Positions 7,954 through 18,809 are shown, numbered from the stretch's first letter. The stretch: 64,000 bases of DNA from Microbacterium lacus (GCF_039531105.1 NZ_BAAAPK010000001.1:62001-126000), one strand, 5' to 3'. Numbers and translations: made by a program. The notes: generated from the letters alone by a model not told the origin.

Positions 7954-9065
7954 GCACCCTCCCCCGCACGATCGACCGTCCCGCCGCGCCGAGCGAGGCC
8001 GCGGCCGTCTGGCTCGTCGCCGAGCGCGAGATCGCGTCGAAGCTGCGCAGCAAGGCGTTCCTCATCTCCACCGCGATCCTGTTCGTCCTCGCCCTCGCCG
8101 GTCTCGTGTTCGGCGGCCTCGCCGCGCAGAACCAGTCCGGCACCACCATCGCGGTGACCGCGGATGCGGTGTCCCTCGTTCCGCAGAGCGACGCGCTCGA
8201 GGTCACCGAGGTCGCGGACCGTGCAGCGGCGGAGGCGCTCGTCTCCGACGGCACCGTGGACGCCGCCGTCGTCGGCGATCCGAACGCCGAGCCGTTCGGA
8301 TTCACGATCCTCGCGGAGTCCTCCGCGCCGACGACGCTGCTCCTGCAGTTCGCCGAGGTGCCCGAGGTCGAGCTCCTGCAGCCCGCCGCGACCGACGAGG
8401 CCCTGCGCTTCATCGTGGCGATCGGCTTCGGCATCGTGTTCCTGATGGCGGCGAGTCTGTTCGGGTCCACGATCGCCCAGAGCGTCGTGGAGGAGAAGCA
8501 GACCCGGGTGGTCGAGATCCTGATCTCCGCCATCCGTGCGCGGAGCCTGCTGGCGGGCAAGGTCATCGGCAACACGGTGCTCGCCATGGCGCAGATCCTC
8601 GTGCTCGCGGCGATCGCCGTCGTGGGTCTCACGGTCATCGGGCAGACAGAGCTCCTGGGATTGCTGGGCGCGCCCATCCTGTGGTTCGCGGTGTTCTTCC
8701 TGTTCGGGTTCGTGCTGCTGGCCGCACTCTTCGCCGCGGCCGCCGCCATGGTCTCGCGCCAGGAGGACATCGGATCGACGACCTTCCCGCTGACGCTGCT
8801 CATCATGGCGCCGTACTTCCTGGTGATCTTCTTCAACGACAACCCGGTCGTGCTCACGATCATGTCCTACGTGCCGTTCTCGGCGCCGGTCGGGATGCCG
8901 ATGCGCCTCTTCCTGGGCGAGGCGCAGTGGTGGGAGCCGCTGATCGCACTCGCGATCCTCATCGCCACGTGCATCGGGGCGATCCTGGTCGGCGCGAAGA
9001 TCTACCAGAACTCGCTTCTGCGGATGGGAGCGCGCGTCAAGCTCGGCGAAGCACTGCGGGGGTGA
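7950..9065 (+). CDS. ABC-2 type permease (NatB-like)
   Basis: The 371-residue membrane subunit has one hydrophobic helix near residues 33-56 (LISTAILFVLALAGLVFGG). An extracytoplasmic domain of about 100 residues follows, then five further helices from about residue 155 onward. This is the NatB/ABC-2 layout. A VEEKQTRVVEILISAIRARSLLAGKVIG segment, characteristic of NatB-like permeases, is clear. It probably exports a peptide, drug or ion with the ATPase upstream; the substrate is unknown. A perfect 38-bp palindrome just after the stop closes the operon. Confidence 0.9.
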   Translation: MSTLPRTIDRPAAPSEAAAVWLVAEREIASKLRSKAFLISTAILFVLALAGLVFGGLAAQNQSGTTIAVTADAVSLVPQSDALEVTEVADRAAAEALVSDGTVDAAVVGDPNAEPFGFTILAESSAPTTLLLQFAEVPEVELLQPAATDEALRFIVAIGFGIVFLMAASLFGSTIAQSVVEEKQTRVVEILISAIRARSLLAGKVIGNTVLAMAQILVLAAIAVVGLTVIGQTELLGLLGAPILWFAVFFLFGFVLLAALFAAAAAMVSRQEDIGSTTFPLTLLIMAPYFLVIFFNDNPVVLTIMSYVPFSAPVGMPMRLFLGEAQWWEPLIALAILIATCIGAILVGAKIYQNSLLRMGARVKLGEALRG

Positions 9066-9066
9066 C

Positions 9067-9104
9067 CCTGTGGATGCCGCGACCCGGGTCGCGGCATCCA
9101 CAGG
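9067..9104 (+). terminator. Perfect 38-bp palindrome, operon terminator
   Basis: Two 19-base arms (CCTGTGGATGCCGCGACCC and its exact complement) meet with no spacer two bases after the ABC permease stop. The stem is very stable but has no T-run, as is usual for high-GC actinobacteria. It can act on both strands. Confidence 0.75.
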
Positions 9105-9194
9105 TCTCGCGGGAATACATACGACTGAATGCGGTTTGATCACCTGGGCCAACGGCGACCCGACTCCCATCAGATCCCCGCGAAAGAGGTCGCC

Positions 9195-9779
9195 ATGTCC
9201 ACTCCCGTCCTGAACCGCACCGCCGCCACCGACGCCCCGGTGCTGGAGATCCTCGCCGATCGCTGGAGCCCGCGCGCGTACGCCGTGGACGACGAGGTCG
9301 ACGAGCAGCAGCTCGCGAGCGCCCTCGAGGCCGCGCGCTGGGCCCCCTCCGCGAACAACACCCAGCCGTGGCGATTCGTCGTCGCCCGTCGCGGCAGCGC
9401 CGAGCACGCACGCATCCACGACGCGCTCATGGGATTCAACCAGGCGTGGGCGGGCAACGCCGCCGTGCTGATCGTCGCGGTCGCCGAGACCACCTCCCCC
9501 GACGGCTCGCCTCTGCCCTGGGCCGTCTACGACCTCGGCCAGGCCGTCGCGCACCTGTCGGTGCAGGCCCACCACGACGGGCTGTACGTGCACCAGATGG
9601 GCGGCTTCGACCGCGACGCGCTGCGCGACGCGTTCGGCATCGAGGAGCGCTTCGAGCCGGTCACCGTCGTCGCGCTCGGTCCGATCGGCGACGCCGCCGA
9701 CCTGCCCGAGGCACTGCAGGAGCGTGAGGCCGCTCCCCGCGTGCGCCGCCCGCTCGCGGAGTCGCTGATCGCGTCCTGA
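9195..9779 (+). CDS. Nitroreductase-family FMN oxidoreductase
   Basis: The 194-residue protein belongs to the nitroreductase superfamily, FMN enzymes that reduce nitro groups or quinones with NAD(P)H. Characteristic parts are RWSPRAYAVDDEV near residue 20, ARWAPSANNTQPWRFV near residue 47 (FMN contacts), and DLGQAVAHLSVQAHHDGLYVHQMGGFD in the middle. AAAGAGGTCGCC before the ATG at 9195 serves as ribosome site, and the family N-terminus starts just after it. The gene converges on the VOC gene, and their stops share one hairpin. Confidence 0.9.
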   Translation: MSTPVLNRTAATDAPVLEILADRWSPRAYAVDDEVDEQQLASALEAARWAPSANNTQPWRFVVARRGSAEHARIHDALMGFNQAWAGNAAVLIVAVAETTSPDGSPLPWAVYDLGQAVAHLSVQAHHDGLYVHQMGGFDRDALRDAFGIEERFEPVTVVALGPIGDAADLPEALQEREAAPRVRRPLAESLIAS

Positions 9780-9796
9780 GCCGGCGGGCTCAGGAC
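9773..9796. terminator. Bidirectional hairpin over two convergent stops
   Basis: Arms GTCCTGAGCC and GGCTCAGGAC pair perfectly over ten bases around a GGCG loop. The left arm contains the nitroreductase stop and the right arm contains the stop of the VOC gene on the other strand. It can end both transcripts. Confidence 0.65.
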
Positions 9797-10167
9797 GGCC
9801 GCAGCACCGACAGCACGTTGCCGGCCGGGTCGCGGAACCACGCGATCTCGGGGCCGTTTCCGCGAAGGATCCCCTTGGCATCGCCGCCGAAATCGCCGTC
9901 GTAGATCTTGGTGGCGACGCCGCGCGCGTTGAGCTCATCCACCGCCGCGTCGATGTCGTCGACCGGGAAGTTCAGGATGGTGAAGACCGCCGGCTCGTGA
10001 TCGGGCTTCGGGTAGATGATCACCCGGGAGCCCGTGCCGAGGGTCACTTCGAGGATGCCCATGTCGTTCTTCTCGACGGGAAGGCCGAGGGTCTGTCCGT
10101 AGAACGTCGCGGCCGCGTCGAGGTCATCCACGGAGAAGCCGCTGAACGCGGCGGAGTGCGTGAACAT
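9790..10167 (-). CDS. VOC (glyoxalase/bleomycin-resistance) superfamily protein
   Basis: This 125-residue protein has the paired beta-alpha-beta-beta-beta modules of the vicinal-oxygen-chelate fold: [26 protein letters not shown] at the start and [18 protein letters not shown] then [15 protein letters not shown] at the end. The Glu/His metal set is only partly seen, so enzymatic activity is uncertain. Position 10167 is the first Met before the fold. It stands between a nitroreductase and an ArsR-type regulator, with no clear pathway link. Confidence 0.85.
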   Translation of the reverse strand: MFTHSAAFSGFSVDDLDAAATFYGQTLGLPVEKNDMGILEVTLGTGSRVIIYPKPDHEPAVFTILNFPVDDIDAAVDELNARGVATKIYDGDFGGDAKGILRGNGPEIAWFRDPAGNVLSVLRPS

Positions 10168-10235
10168 GAATGGGCCTCCGGATCGATGAGGGGTCCTCTC
10201 AGCATCCGCCTCGCCGCCCGCCGTGTCCACCCCAG

Positions 10236-10751
10236 TCAGGAGCGGGGCGCGGGGGGATTCAGATCGGGGTGCAGCGCGATGAAGAGTGAGTAGGGGCTCC
10301 CGTCCGGGTCCGGGCCCCGCTCCTTGAACTCCTGCGCGAGGGCGAACAGCCGCTCCTCGAGCTCGGCCTTGTGCTCGTCGCTCAGCTTGAGGCCGAGCCA
10401 CGTCGTGTCCACCTCGTCCGGAGGAACCCCGGCGATCTGCTGCAGGAAGGTCTCGACCAGCACGGCCGATGCTCCCGGCAGCGGCGAGCGCCACGACGCC
10501 CCCGTCGCCCGGTACGGCACTTCGCGCGCGCCCTGTGCGCCGCTGCGCTCCGGCTCGGCGACGAGGAAGCCCGTCTGCACGAGAGTCCGGACGTGGTGCA
10601 GCATCGTGCCCGGATTGAGCCCGAGGAGTTCGGCGAGCTCCTTGTTCGTGCGCGACTCGAACGCGCACAGACGCAGCACCCGCAAGCGCGTCGCCGAGCT
10701 GAGCGCTCGGATCCGCGCCTGGGCGGCCGGGTCGGACTCCGAGTCGCTCAC
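10236..10751 (-). CDS. ArsR-like winged-helix transcriptional regulator
   Basis: The 171-residue protein opens with a winged helix: [52 protein letters not shown], the ArsR pattern. A C-terminal part of about 90 residues of unknown role ends in [15 protein letters not shown]. No metal-binding Cys pair is visible. GTG at 10751 has a TAGACT hexamer six bases upstream. It diverges from an MFS exporter, and an 11-bp inverted repeat lies between them, so it most likely represses both genes. Confidence 0.88.
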   Translation of the reverse strand: MSDSESDPAAQARIRALSSATRLRVLRLCAFESRTNKELAELLGLNPGTMLHHVRTLVQTGFLVAEPERSGAQGAREVPYRATGASWRSPLPGASAVLVETFLQQIAGVPPDEVDTTWLGLKLSDEHKAELEERLFALAQEFKERGPDPDGSPYSLFIALHPDLNPPAPRS

Positions 10752-10757
10752 ATCGGG

Positions 10758-10803
10758 AGTCTATCGGCGACTGATTGACAATTCCCAATCAGTCGCTCAC
10801 ACT
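10758..10803. promoter_or_regulatory. Divergent promoters with 11-bp inverted-repeat operator
   Basis: GCGACTGATTG (10767-10777) and its exact complement CAATCAGTCGC (10786-10796) are separated by eight bases. On the plus strand TTGACA (10775-10780) and CACACT (10798-10803) are 17 bp apart, and the ATG of the MFS gene follows after six bases. On the minus strand TAGACT (10758-10763) serves the regulator. The operator covers the plus-strand -35 and the spacer, so binding would block transcription. Confidence 0.75.
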
Positions 10804-10809
10804 GGGCAG

Positions 10810-12201
10810 ATGCCTCCCTCCGACGACGCGGATGCCGAGATCCTGGCCGAAGCCCGCGCCGAGTCGAGCCTGCACACGTCGACCTCCGGAGCGGATGACG
10901 CCGTCGAGGCCGACCAGGCGGCATCCAGGCAGCCCGCGCCCGCGCCGAAGGGATCGCTCTGGCGCGACCGCAACTTCCTCACGATGTGGACAGGGCAGGC
11001 CTTCAGCCAGTTCGGCGCGCAGGTCACCGAGCTCGCGATCCCCGTCCTCGCGGTGCTGCTGCTGAACGCGAGCGAGTTCGAGGTCGGCGTGCTGACCGCG
11101 GCGAACGTCGCCGCGTTCCTGATCGTCGGGCTCCCCGCCGGCGCCTGGATCGACCGCATGCGCAAGCGCCACGTCATGATCTGGGCGGACGCGGTCCGCG
11201 CGCTCGCCCTCGGCACGGTGCCGCTGCTGTGGCTGCTCGGGATGCTGCACATCTGGCAACTGGTCGTGGTGGCCCTGATCATGGGCATCGCCACGGTGTT
11301 CTTCGATGTGTCGTATCAGAGCATCATCCCCTCCCTCGTGCGCCCGAACCAGATCGCCGAGGCGAACGGAAAGCTGGAGTCGACCCAGCAGATCGCGGGC
11401 CTGACCGGACCCGCCGTCGGCGGATGGCTGATCGGGGCGATCACCGCGCCGATCGCGATCCTCGCGACGGTCGGCACGTACGTCATCTCCTTCATCGCGC
11501 TGCTGTTCACCCGCGACCACGAAGAGCGCCGCGCACCCGAGGACCACCGGCCGATCATGACCGAGATCGGCGAGGGCCTGCGCTGGGTGTTCGGCAACCC
11601 CCTGCTGCGTCGCATCGTCGCGACGACCGGTTTCGCCAACCTGTTCGGGACGATCTCGATGACCCTCCTGCCGATCTACCTCCTGCGCGTGCTCGAGCTG
11701 AGCCCCGCGCAGATGGGCGTGATCTTCTCCCTCGGAGCGGTGGGGGGCCTCCTCGGCGCGATCGCCACGCCCCGGATCGTGAAGCGGTTCGGCGAGGCGC
11801 GCACCCTCCCGCTCAGCGTGATCGGGTTCAGCCTGACGCCGCTCCTCCTGCCGGTCGCGACCCTCGTGCCGCAGATCGCGTTCCCGTTCCTGGTGGTGCA
11901 GTCCATGCTGATGAGCTTCACGGTGCTGCTGTACAACATCACGCAGGTGACCTTCCGGCAGCGCATCACCCCGCCCCGGCTCCTCGGTCGCATGAACGCC
12001 TCGATCCGGTTCTGCGTGTGGGGCGTCATGCCGATCGCGGCGCTCGGCGCGGGTGCGCTCGGCACGTGGCTGGGCGTCGTCCCGACGCTCTGGATCGCCG
12101 CGATCCTGGAGCTGTTCGCGGGCCTGTTCGTCATCATCGGGCCCTTCTGGCGCATGCGCGACCTGCCCGACCCCGAACCGGTCGCCGCCGGGTCCGCGTA
12201 A
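10810..12201 (+). CDS. MFS transporter (DHA3-like efflux)
   Basis: The 463-residue protein has a hydrophilic N-terminus of about 55 residues followed by twelve predicted helices. The first is FLTMWTGQAFSQFGAQVTELAIPVLAVLLL, and GLPAGAWIDRMRKR fits the loop 2-3 motif of MFS antiporters. The N-terminal WRDRNFLTMWTGQAFSQFG pattern is typical of the enterobactin/macrolide-like DHA3 group, so drug or metabolite export is likely. The start at 10810 agrees with the promoter geometry (leaderless). Regulation by the divergent ArsR-like protein is strongly suggested by the operator. Confidence 0.9.
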   Translation: MPPSDDADAEILAEARAESSLHTSTSGADDAVEADQAASRQPAPAPKGSLWRDRNFLTMWTGQAFSQFGAQVTELAIPVLAVLLLNASEFEVGVLTAANVAAFLIVGLPAGAWIDRMRKRHVMIWADAVRALALGTVPLLWLLGMLHIWQLVVVALIMGIATVFFDVSYQSIIPSLVRPNQIAEANGKLESTQQIAGLTGPAVGGWLIGAITAPIAILATVGTYVISFIALLFTRDHEERRAPEDHRPIMTEIGEGLRWVFGNPLLRRIVATTGFANLFGTISMTLLPIYLLRVLELSPAQMGVIFSLGAVGGLLGAIATPRIVKRFGEARTLPLSVIGFSLTPLLLPVATLVPQIAFPFLVVQSMLMSFTVLLYNITQVTFRQRITPPRLLGRMNASIRFCVWGVMPIAALGAGALGTWLGVVPTLWIAAILELFAGLFVIIGPFWRMRDLPDPEPVAAGSA

Positions 12202-12251
12202 CAGAGTTCTTCGGCGGCGCAAGTACCGCGCCGTCGGGGCGCGCGCAGGCT

Positions 12252-12257
12252 TATCGT
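12252..12257 (+). promoter_or_regulatory. -10 hexamer of type III PKS operon
   Basis: TATCGT lies five bases before the ATG of the polyketide synthase gene, so the operon is probably read as a leaderless message. No regulator is encoded beside it. Confidence 0.5.
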
Positions 12258-12262
12258 GAAGC

Positions 12263-13396
12263 ATGACCGCACGCATCATGTCGATCGGAACCGCCGTCCC
12301 GCCGACCGTGATCACCCAGGAGCGCATCCGCGACTTCTTCGCGGCGCAGCCCGGGATCGATCGGCTCACGCAGCGGCTCATCCGCGCGAGCTTCGACGCG
12401 TCCGACATCCGTCGCCGCCATACAGTCATCCCCGAACTCGGCGAAGGCGGGGGCGACGGCATGTTCGTGGACCCCTCCAGCGCGCTGCGCGCCCCCGGAA
12501 CGGCGCTCCGCAACGCCGAGTACATCCGTCACGCGCCCGAGCTCTCGCGGCAGGCGGCGATGTTCGCGCTCGCGGAAGCCGGAGTGGCGGCATCCGAGAT
12601 CACGCACGTCGTCACCGTGTCGTGCACCGGATGCTTCGCCCCCGGCCCCGACTTCCGCCTCGTGCGCGACCTCGGACTCTCCCCCTCGGTCGAGCGCTAC
12701 CACCTCGGTTTCATCGGGTGCGCTGCGGCTTTCCCGGGGTTGCGCGCCGCCGAGCGGTTCTGTGCGGCACAGCCCGAAGCGGTGGTCCTGGTCGTGTGCA
12801 CCGAGTTGTGCAGCCTGCACATCCGCCCGAGCACCTCGCCCGATCAGATCGTGTCCTCGTCGGTGTTCGCCGACGGGTCGGCCGCGGCCGTCGTGACCGC
12901 CCGACCGTCCGAGCGGGCGGGCCTGGACCTCGGCCGCTTCGCCACGACGCTCACCTCCGAGGGTGAGACCGACATGGCCTGGACGATCGGCGACGACGGG
13001 TTCGAGATGGTGCTGACCGCCGAAGTGCCGCGCATCATCGGACGGGAGATCAGCGGCGCCGTCGAACGGTTCCTCGACGGCGAGAAGCCGGACGCGTGGG
13101 CCGTGCATCCCGGCGGGCGCAGCATCCTGGATCGTGTGGAGTCGGGTCTGGGCCTCGCCCCGGACGCGCTGTCGGCATCGCGGGCCGTGCTGCGCGAATA
13201 CGGCAACATGTCCAGCGCGACCGTGCTGTTCATCCTCCGTGACATGCTGCACGACGAGTCCGTCGCCGACGGGGCATCCATCGCCGGGCTCGCGTTCGGA
13301 CCCGGCCTCACCGTCGAGACCGTGCTCCTGACCAAGCGGGCCCCCCTCCGGCAGGACGCCCCCCGCACCGACCAGCGCCTGGCAGTCGCCGGGTGA
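12263..13396 (+). CDS. Type III polyketide synthase
   Basis: The 377-residue protein is a chalcone/stilbene-synthase-type homodimeric ketosynthase that extends an acyl-CoA starter with malonyl-CoA. The catalytic triad can be placed: Cys153 in HLGFIGCAAAFPGLR, His282 in WAVHPGGRSILD and Asn315 in EYGNMSSATVLF. The GLAFGPGLTVETVLL loop near the C-terminus is also conserved. It leads a tight operon with a methyltransferase (overlap 4 bp) and a flavin oxygenase. This order resembles srsABC, which makes methylated and oxidised alkylresorcinols in Streptomyces griseus. The product here cannot be read from sequence; alkylresorcinol or pyrone are both possible. Confidence 0.92.
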   Translation: MTARIMSIGTAVPPTVITQERIRDFFAAQPGIDRLTQRLIRASFDASDIRRRHTVIPELGEGGGDGMFVDPSSALRAPGTALRNAEYIRHAPELSRQAAMFALAEAGVAASEITHVVTVSCTGCFAPGPDFRLVRDLGLSPSVERYHLGFIGCAAAFPGLRAAERFCAAQPEAVVLVVCTELCSLHIRPSTSPDQIVSSSVFADGSAAAVVTARPSERAGLDLGRFATTLTSEGETDMAWTIGDDGFEMVLTAEVPRIIGREISGAVERFLDGEKPDAWAVHPGGRSILDRVESGLGLAPDALSASRAVLREYGNMSSATVLFILRDMLHDESVADGASIAGLAFGPGLTVETVLLTKRAPLRQDAPRTDQRLAVAG

Positions 13397-14091
13397 GCCT
13401 CGCCGCGCGCGACCTCGCCCTGCGCGAGCTCATGGACGATCCGGCGTGCGATCCGGACCGGCTGCGCGCGACCCTGCAGCGTTTCGACACGGTCAACCGC
13501 CTGGTCTCGGGGTGGGGCCGGGTCTATCGGCGCCGCATCCGCCCGTTCCTCGCCTCGCTCGATCGACCGGCGCGCGTCCTCGACCTCGGTTGCGGCGGCG
13601 GCGACGTCGTCGCGCGCCTCGCCGCAGCCGCCGCGCGCGACGGCCTGCGGGCGGAGTGGGTGGGCGCCGACCCCGACCCCCGCGCGATCGAAGTGGCCTC
13701 GGCGCGCGCCGGGGGCGCGGTGCGCGTCGAGACCGCGCACAGCGGCGACCTTCTCGCGCGGGGCGAGAGATACGACCTCGTCGTCTCCAATCACGTCCTG
13801 CACCACCTCGCCGGGTCTGAGCGCGATGGGTTCGTCGAAGACTCCCGGCGCCTCTCCCGCGGACTCGTGCTGCACGGCGACATCGAGCGGGGCCGCGCGG
13901 CGTACGGGCTGTACGCGATCGGGATCACCCCGCTCGCACCGGGGACCTTCCTGCGCACCGACGGGTTGCGCTCCATCCGCCGCAGCTACCGCCGCGATGA
14001 GCTCGCCGCGGCGCTCGGCGCACCCTGGCGGGTCGAGCGTCCCGCCCCGTTCCGCCTGCTCGCGACCGCCCGGGGCACCGCCGATGACTGA
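13393..14091 (+). CDS. Class I SAM-dependent methyltransferase
   Basis: The 232-residue protein shows motif I of class I methyltransferases (RVLDLGCGGGDVVARLA, near residue 58), an acidic residue after the next strand (WVGADPDPRAIEVA), and post-motif LVVSNHVLHHLAG. It overlaps the polyketide synthase stop and the next gene, so translation is coupled. In srsABC-type operons the methyltransferase modifies the phenolic ring; that role is inferred here from position. Confidence 0.88.
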   Translation: MSLAARDLALRELMDDPACDPDRLRATLQRFDTVNRLVSGWGRVYRRRIRPFLASLDRPARVLDLGCGGGDVVARLAAAAARDGLRAEWVGADPDPRAIEVASARAGGAVRVETAHSGDLLARGERYDLVVSNHVLHHLAGSERDGFVEDSRRLSRGLVLHGDIERGRAAYGLYAIGITPLAPGTFLRTDGLRSIRRSYRRDELAAALGAPWRVERPAPFRLLATARGTADD

Positions 14092-15247
14092 CGTGATCGT
14101 CGTCGGGGCGGGCCCGGTCGGCACGGTCCTCGCGGGCGAGCTCGGGCGGCGGGGCGTGACGGTGCGGGTGCTGGAGCGACGAGTGACCGCGGGCGGCGGA
14201 ACACGGGCGATCGGCCTCCACGCCCCGGTGCTCGCGGCGCTGGAGGAATCGGGGATCACCGAGCAGCTGCTCGCGCGGGCGCTGCGCGTTCCGCGCGGGA
14301 TCGCGCGCGCCGGCGATCGGGTCCTCGGGGAGGTCCGCTTCGACACGATCTCGGCGCGGTTCCCGTTCGTCGCGACCCTGCCCCAGTCCGAGACCGAGGA
14401 CGTTCTCGCGGGGGCGTCGATCGCCCCCGAACGCGGGGTCCAGGTGACGGCGGTGCGCCCGCGCGCGGGTGCGGTCACGGTGACCGCAGTGCACCGCGCC
14501 GGGCCCGCGGACGGCGCGATCGAGGAGCTCACCGCCCCGATCGTCGTGCTCGCCGGCGGCTGGAGCGCCCGCGCCCTCGCCTACCGCGACGGACGCGTGC
14601 CCGCGAAGGTCTACCCCGACCGGTACCTCATGTCCGACATCCCGGTCCCCGACCGCCCCGATGCCCATACGGCCGTCGTGAACCTGTCCCGCGGCGGCGT
14701 GCTGGAGTCCTTCCCGATGCCGGGATCCGTGCGTCGCGTGGTCGCCTGGGACGCCGACGCCGATCCCGCGGTCGATTCGCCCGAGGTTCGGATGCAGCGG
14801 CTTCGCGCGGCTCTGCGGGCCCGCGGCGAGGGGGCGGTCGCCGATGCCGTGCAGACCGCCACGGCCTTCGGCATCCGACGCGTGTGCGCCCCCGAGCTGC
14901 GCCGGGGCCGCCTGTTCGTGATCGGCGATGCCGCGCACGAGGTCAGCCCGATCGGCGGGCAGGGCATGAACCTCGGCCTGCTCGATGCCGTCGGCCTCGC
15001 ACCCCTCCTCGCACGCTGGGTGCGCACCGGCGCGGCACCGGACGCGGAGCTCGCGGCCTGGGAGCGGCGGCGCGTGGCATCGGCCCGGCGCGCGGGAGCC
15101 CTCGCGGCGGTCAACACCCTGCTCGGGCGGCCGCGCGGCGCAGCGGGCGATCTCGTCCGACGCAGCCTGGTGCGCGGGATGCTGGCCCCGCCGCTGGGCC
15201 GCGGCTTCGCGTGGGCCTACGCGATGGGGTTGGATGCCGGTGCGTGA
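14084..15247 (+). CDS. FAD-dependent monooxygenase (aromatic hydroxylase type)
   Basis: The 387-residue flavoprotein opens with MTDVIVVGAGPVGTVLAGELGRRG, the Rossmann GxGxxG for FAD. It also has GRLFVIGDAAHEVSPIGGQGMNLGLLDAVGLAPLL, the FAD-ribityl motif (GD) and surrounding helix of the UbiH/PHBH group. Such enzymes hydroxylate aromatic rings. It is the third gene of the polyketide operon and overlaps the methyltransferase by eight bases, so it probably oxidises the phenolic product to a quinol or quinone. Confidence 0.9.
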   Translation: MTDVIVVGAGPVGTVLAGELGRRGVTVRVLERRVTAGGGTRAIGLHAPVLAALEESGITEQLLARALRVPRGIARAGDRVLGEVRFDTISARFPFVATLPQSETEDVLAGASIAPERGVQVTAVRPRAGAVTVTAVHRAGPADGAIEELTAPIVVLAGGWSARALAYRDGRVPAKVYPDRYLMSDIPVPDRPDAHTAVVNLSRGGVLESFPMPGSVRRVVAWDADADPAVDSPEVRMQRLRAALRARGEGAVADAVQTATAFGIRRVCAPELRRGRLFVIGDAAHEVSPIGGQGMNLGLLDAVGLAPLLARWVRTGAAPDAELAAWERRRVASARRAGALAAVNTLLGRPRGAAGDLVRRSLVRGMLAPPLGRGFAWAYAMGLDAGA

Positions 15248-15256
15248 GCCTCACGC
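15242..15256. terminator. Palindrome over convergent stops of PKS and UbiA operons
   Basis: GCGTGAG and CTCACGC pair around a single C. The sequence holds the TGA of the flavin oxygenase and the stop of the prenyltransferase on the other strand. It is short, so termination may be weak. Confidence 0.4.
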
Positions 15257-16105
15257 GGCGAGCGCCTGCCCCGTCGCCGCGAGCTGAACGCACAGCAGAA
15301 GCGCCGCGAGCATCACGAGCCGGAACACCCACCGGCCGGGCGGCCGGGCGAGCGCGAGCACCAGGCCCGTCACGGCGATCAGCACGATCGCCGCGAACAC
15401 GGTGATCGCGAGGGCGGAGGGAGCGGCACCCGGCCCGATCAGCACCGCGACGGCCCCGATCGCGAGCGCGGAGGCGGCGAGCACCGCCGAAATCCGCCCG
15501 CCGAGGCGGTGCGGCAGGCCTCGCACCCCGGTGCGCGCGTCGTCCTCCAGGTCGGGCAGGACGTTCGTGAGGTGGATCGCCACCCCGAGCGCCGCACCCG
15601 CGACCCACGCCCAGCCCGCCGCGAGAGCGGGCGGCTGGGCGGACAGTGTCACGAGGGAGGGCAGCAGCCCGAAGCTCACGACGAAGGGAACGACCGAGAG
15701 GGCGGTCTTCTTGAGCCCGGCGTTGTAGGCCCACGCCGAGGCGAGGGCGACGAGGTGCGCGAGGGCCATCCGCCAGCCGAGAACGAGCGAGAGGGCCAGG
15801 CCCACGACAAGACACACGGATGCCGCCGCCCACGCGACGCGCACCGACACGTCGCCCCGGGCGATGGGCTTGTCCCGGCGCGCGTTCGCGATGTCGCGCG
15901 GTGCGTCGATGGCGTCGTTCGAGATCCCGACCGAGAGCTGGCCTGCCAGGATGGCGAGGCCGAGCACGACGATGCGCCAGGGCTCGAGGCCCGTGGCGAG
16001 GCCGAGGACGACCGCGACCGTGGTGACCACGACGCTCGGTCCCGGATGCGTGGAGCGCCAGAGGGCGCCGATGACCGAGGGCTGCCGCCCGGGCGCGGTG
16101 CTCAC
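15251..16105 (-). CDS. UbiA-family prenyltransferase
   Basis: The 284-residue integral membrane enzyme has about eight hydrophobic helices and the two Asp-rich motifs of UbiA: ISNDAIDAPRDIANARRDKPIARG near residue 60 and TNVLPDLEDDARTGVRG near residue 180. These bind the prenyl diphosphate through Mg2+. UbiA enzymes attach prenyl chains to aromatic acceptors or quinones. The GTG at 16105 overlaps the upstream gene (GTGA). It faces the polyketide operon tail to tail, and I infer that it may prenylate that product; a housekeeping quinone role remains possible, though no other menaquinone genes are here. Confidence 0.85.
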   Translation of the reverse strand: MSTAPGRQPSVIGALWRSTHPGPSVVVTTVAVVLGLATGLEPWRIVVLGLAILAGQLSVGISNDAIDAPRDIANARRDKPIARGDVSVRVAWAAASVCLVVGLALSLVLGWRMALAHLVALASAWAYNAGLKKTALSVVPFVVSFGLLPSLVTLSAQPPALAAGWAWVAGAALGVAIHLTNVLPDLEDDARTGVRGLPHRLGGRISAVLAASALAIGAVAVLIGPGAAPSALAITVFAAIVLIAVTGLVLALARPPGRWVFRLVMLAALLLCVQLAATGQALAA

Positions 16106-16572
16106 GCGTCGAACGGGCGCCGCCAGCGGACGATCCCGACGACGGCGAGCACGAAGGTCGCGAGGTAGGCCAGGCCGATCACGGCGCCGGCGACCGAGCA
16201 GATCGCTGTCGACGCGTCCTGGCTGATCGCCCCGCCGGTCCAGACGGTCAGCGCGGAGTCGAGCGGAGGGCCGTCGCCCGCGTCCGAGACCGTGAGCCCG
16301 GCGACGATGAACGCCGCCCACATCACGAAGCTGGCGATGTCGTACCCGAGCCGGGTGGCCTTGCCGCGCCGAACCGTCCGATCGAAGAGCGTGAGGATCG
16401 GCGGGATCATCAGCACGGCGATCACGAACAGGCCGTAGACGACGCCGAGCACGGAGAGCCAGCCGAGCTGGGCGCCGACCAGGCCGCGCCCGATGAAGAA
16501 GAAGGCCGGCAGCAGCACGGCGGCGACCCATTGCGCGATGAAGACGAAACGGCCGGTGGATGCGATGCGCAT
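16102..16572 (-). CDS. Four-helix membrane protein coupled to UbiA
   Basis: This 156-residue protein has four hydrophobic segments: FIAQWVAAVLLPAFFFIG, LGVVYGLFVIAVLMIPPIL, IASFVMWAAFIVAGL and SVAGAVIGLAYLATFVLAVVGIV. It ends in a basic tail RWRRPFDA. Its stop overlaps the UbiA start, so the two are probably made together. A TACGGT hexamer six bases before the ATG supports the start and makes this the first gene of the operon. I recognise no family; it could be a partner or stabiliser of the prenyltransferase. Confidence 0.7.
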   Translation of the reverse strand: MRIASTGRFVFIAQWVAAVLLPAFFFIGRGLVGAQLGWLSVLGVVYGLFVIAVLMIPPILTLFDRTVRRGKATRLGYDIASFVMWAAFIVAGLTVSDAGDGPPLDSALTVWTGGAISQDASTAICSVAGAVIGLAYLATFVLAVVGIVRWRRPFDA

Positions 16573-16578
16573 CCCCCG

Positions 16579-16584
16579 ACCGTA
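16579..16584 (-). promoter_or_regulatory. -10 hexamer of UbiA operon
   Basis: On the minus strand TACGGT lies six bases before the ATG at 16572, the leaderless geometry seen widely in this window. Confidence 0.5.
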
Positions 16585-16604
16585 CCCGCCCCTGCTGTCG
16601 CAGG

Positions 16605-18809
<2,205 letters not shown>

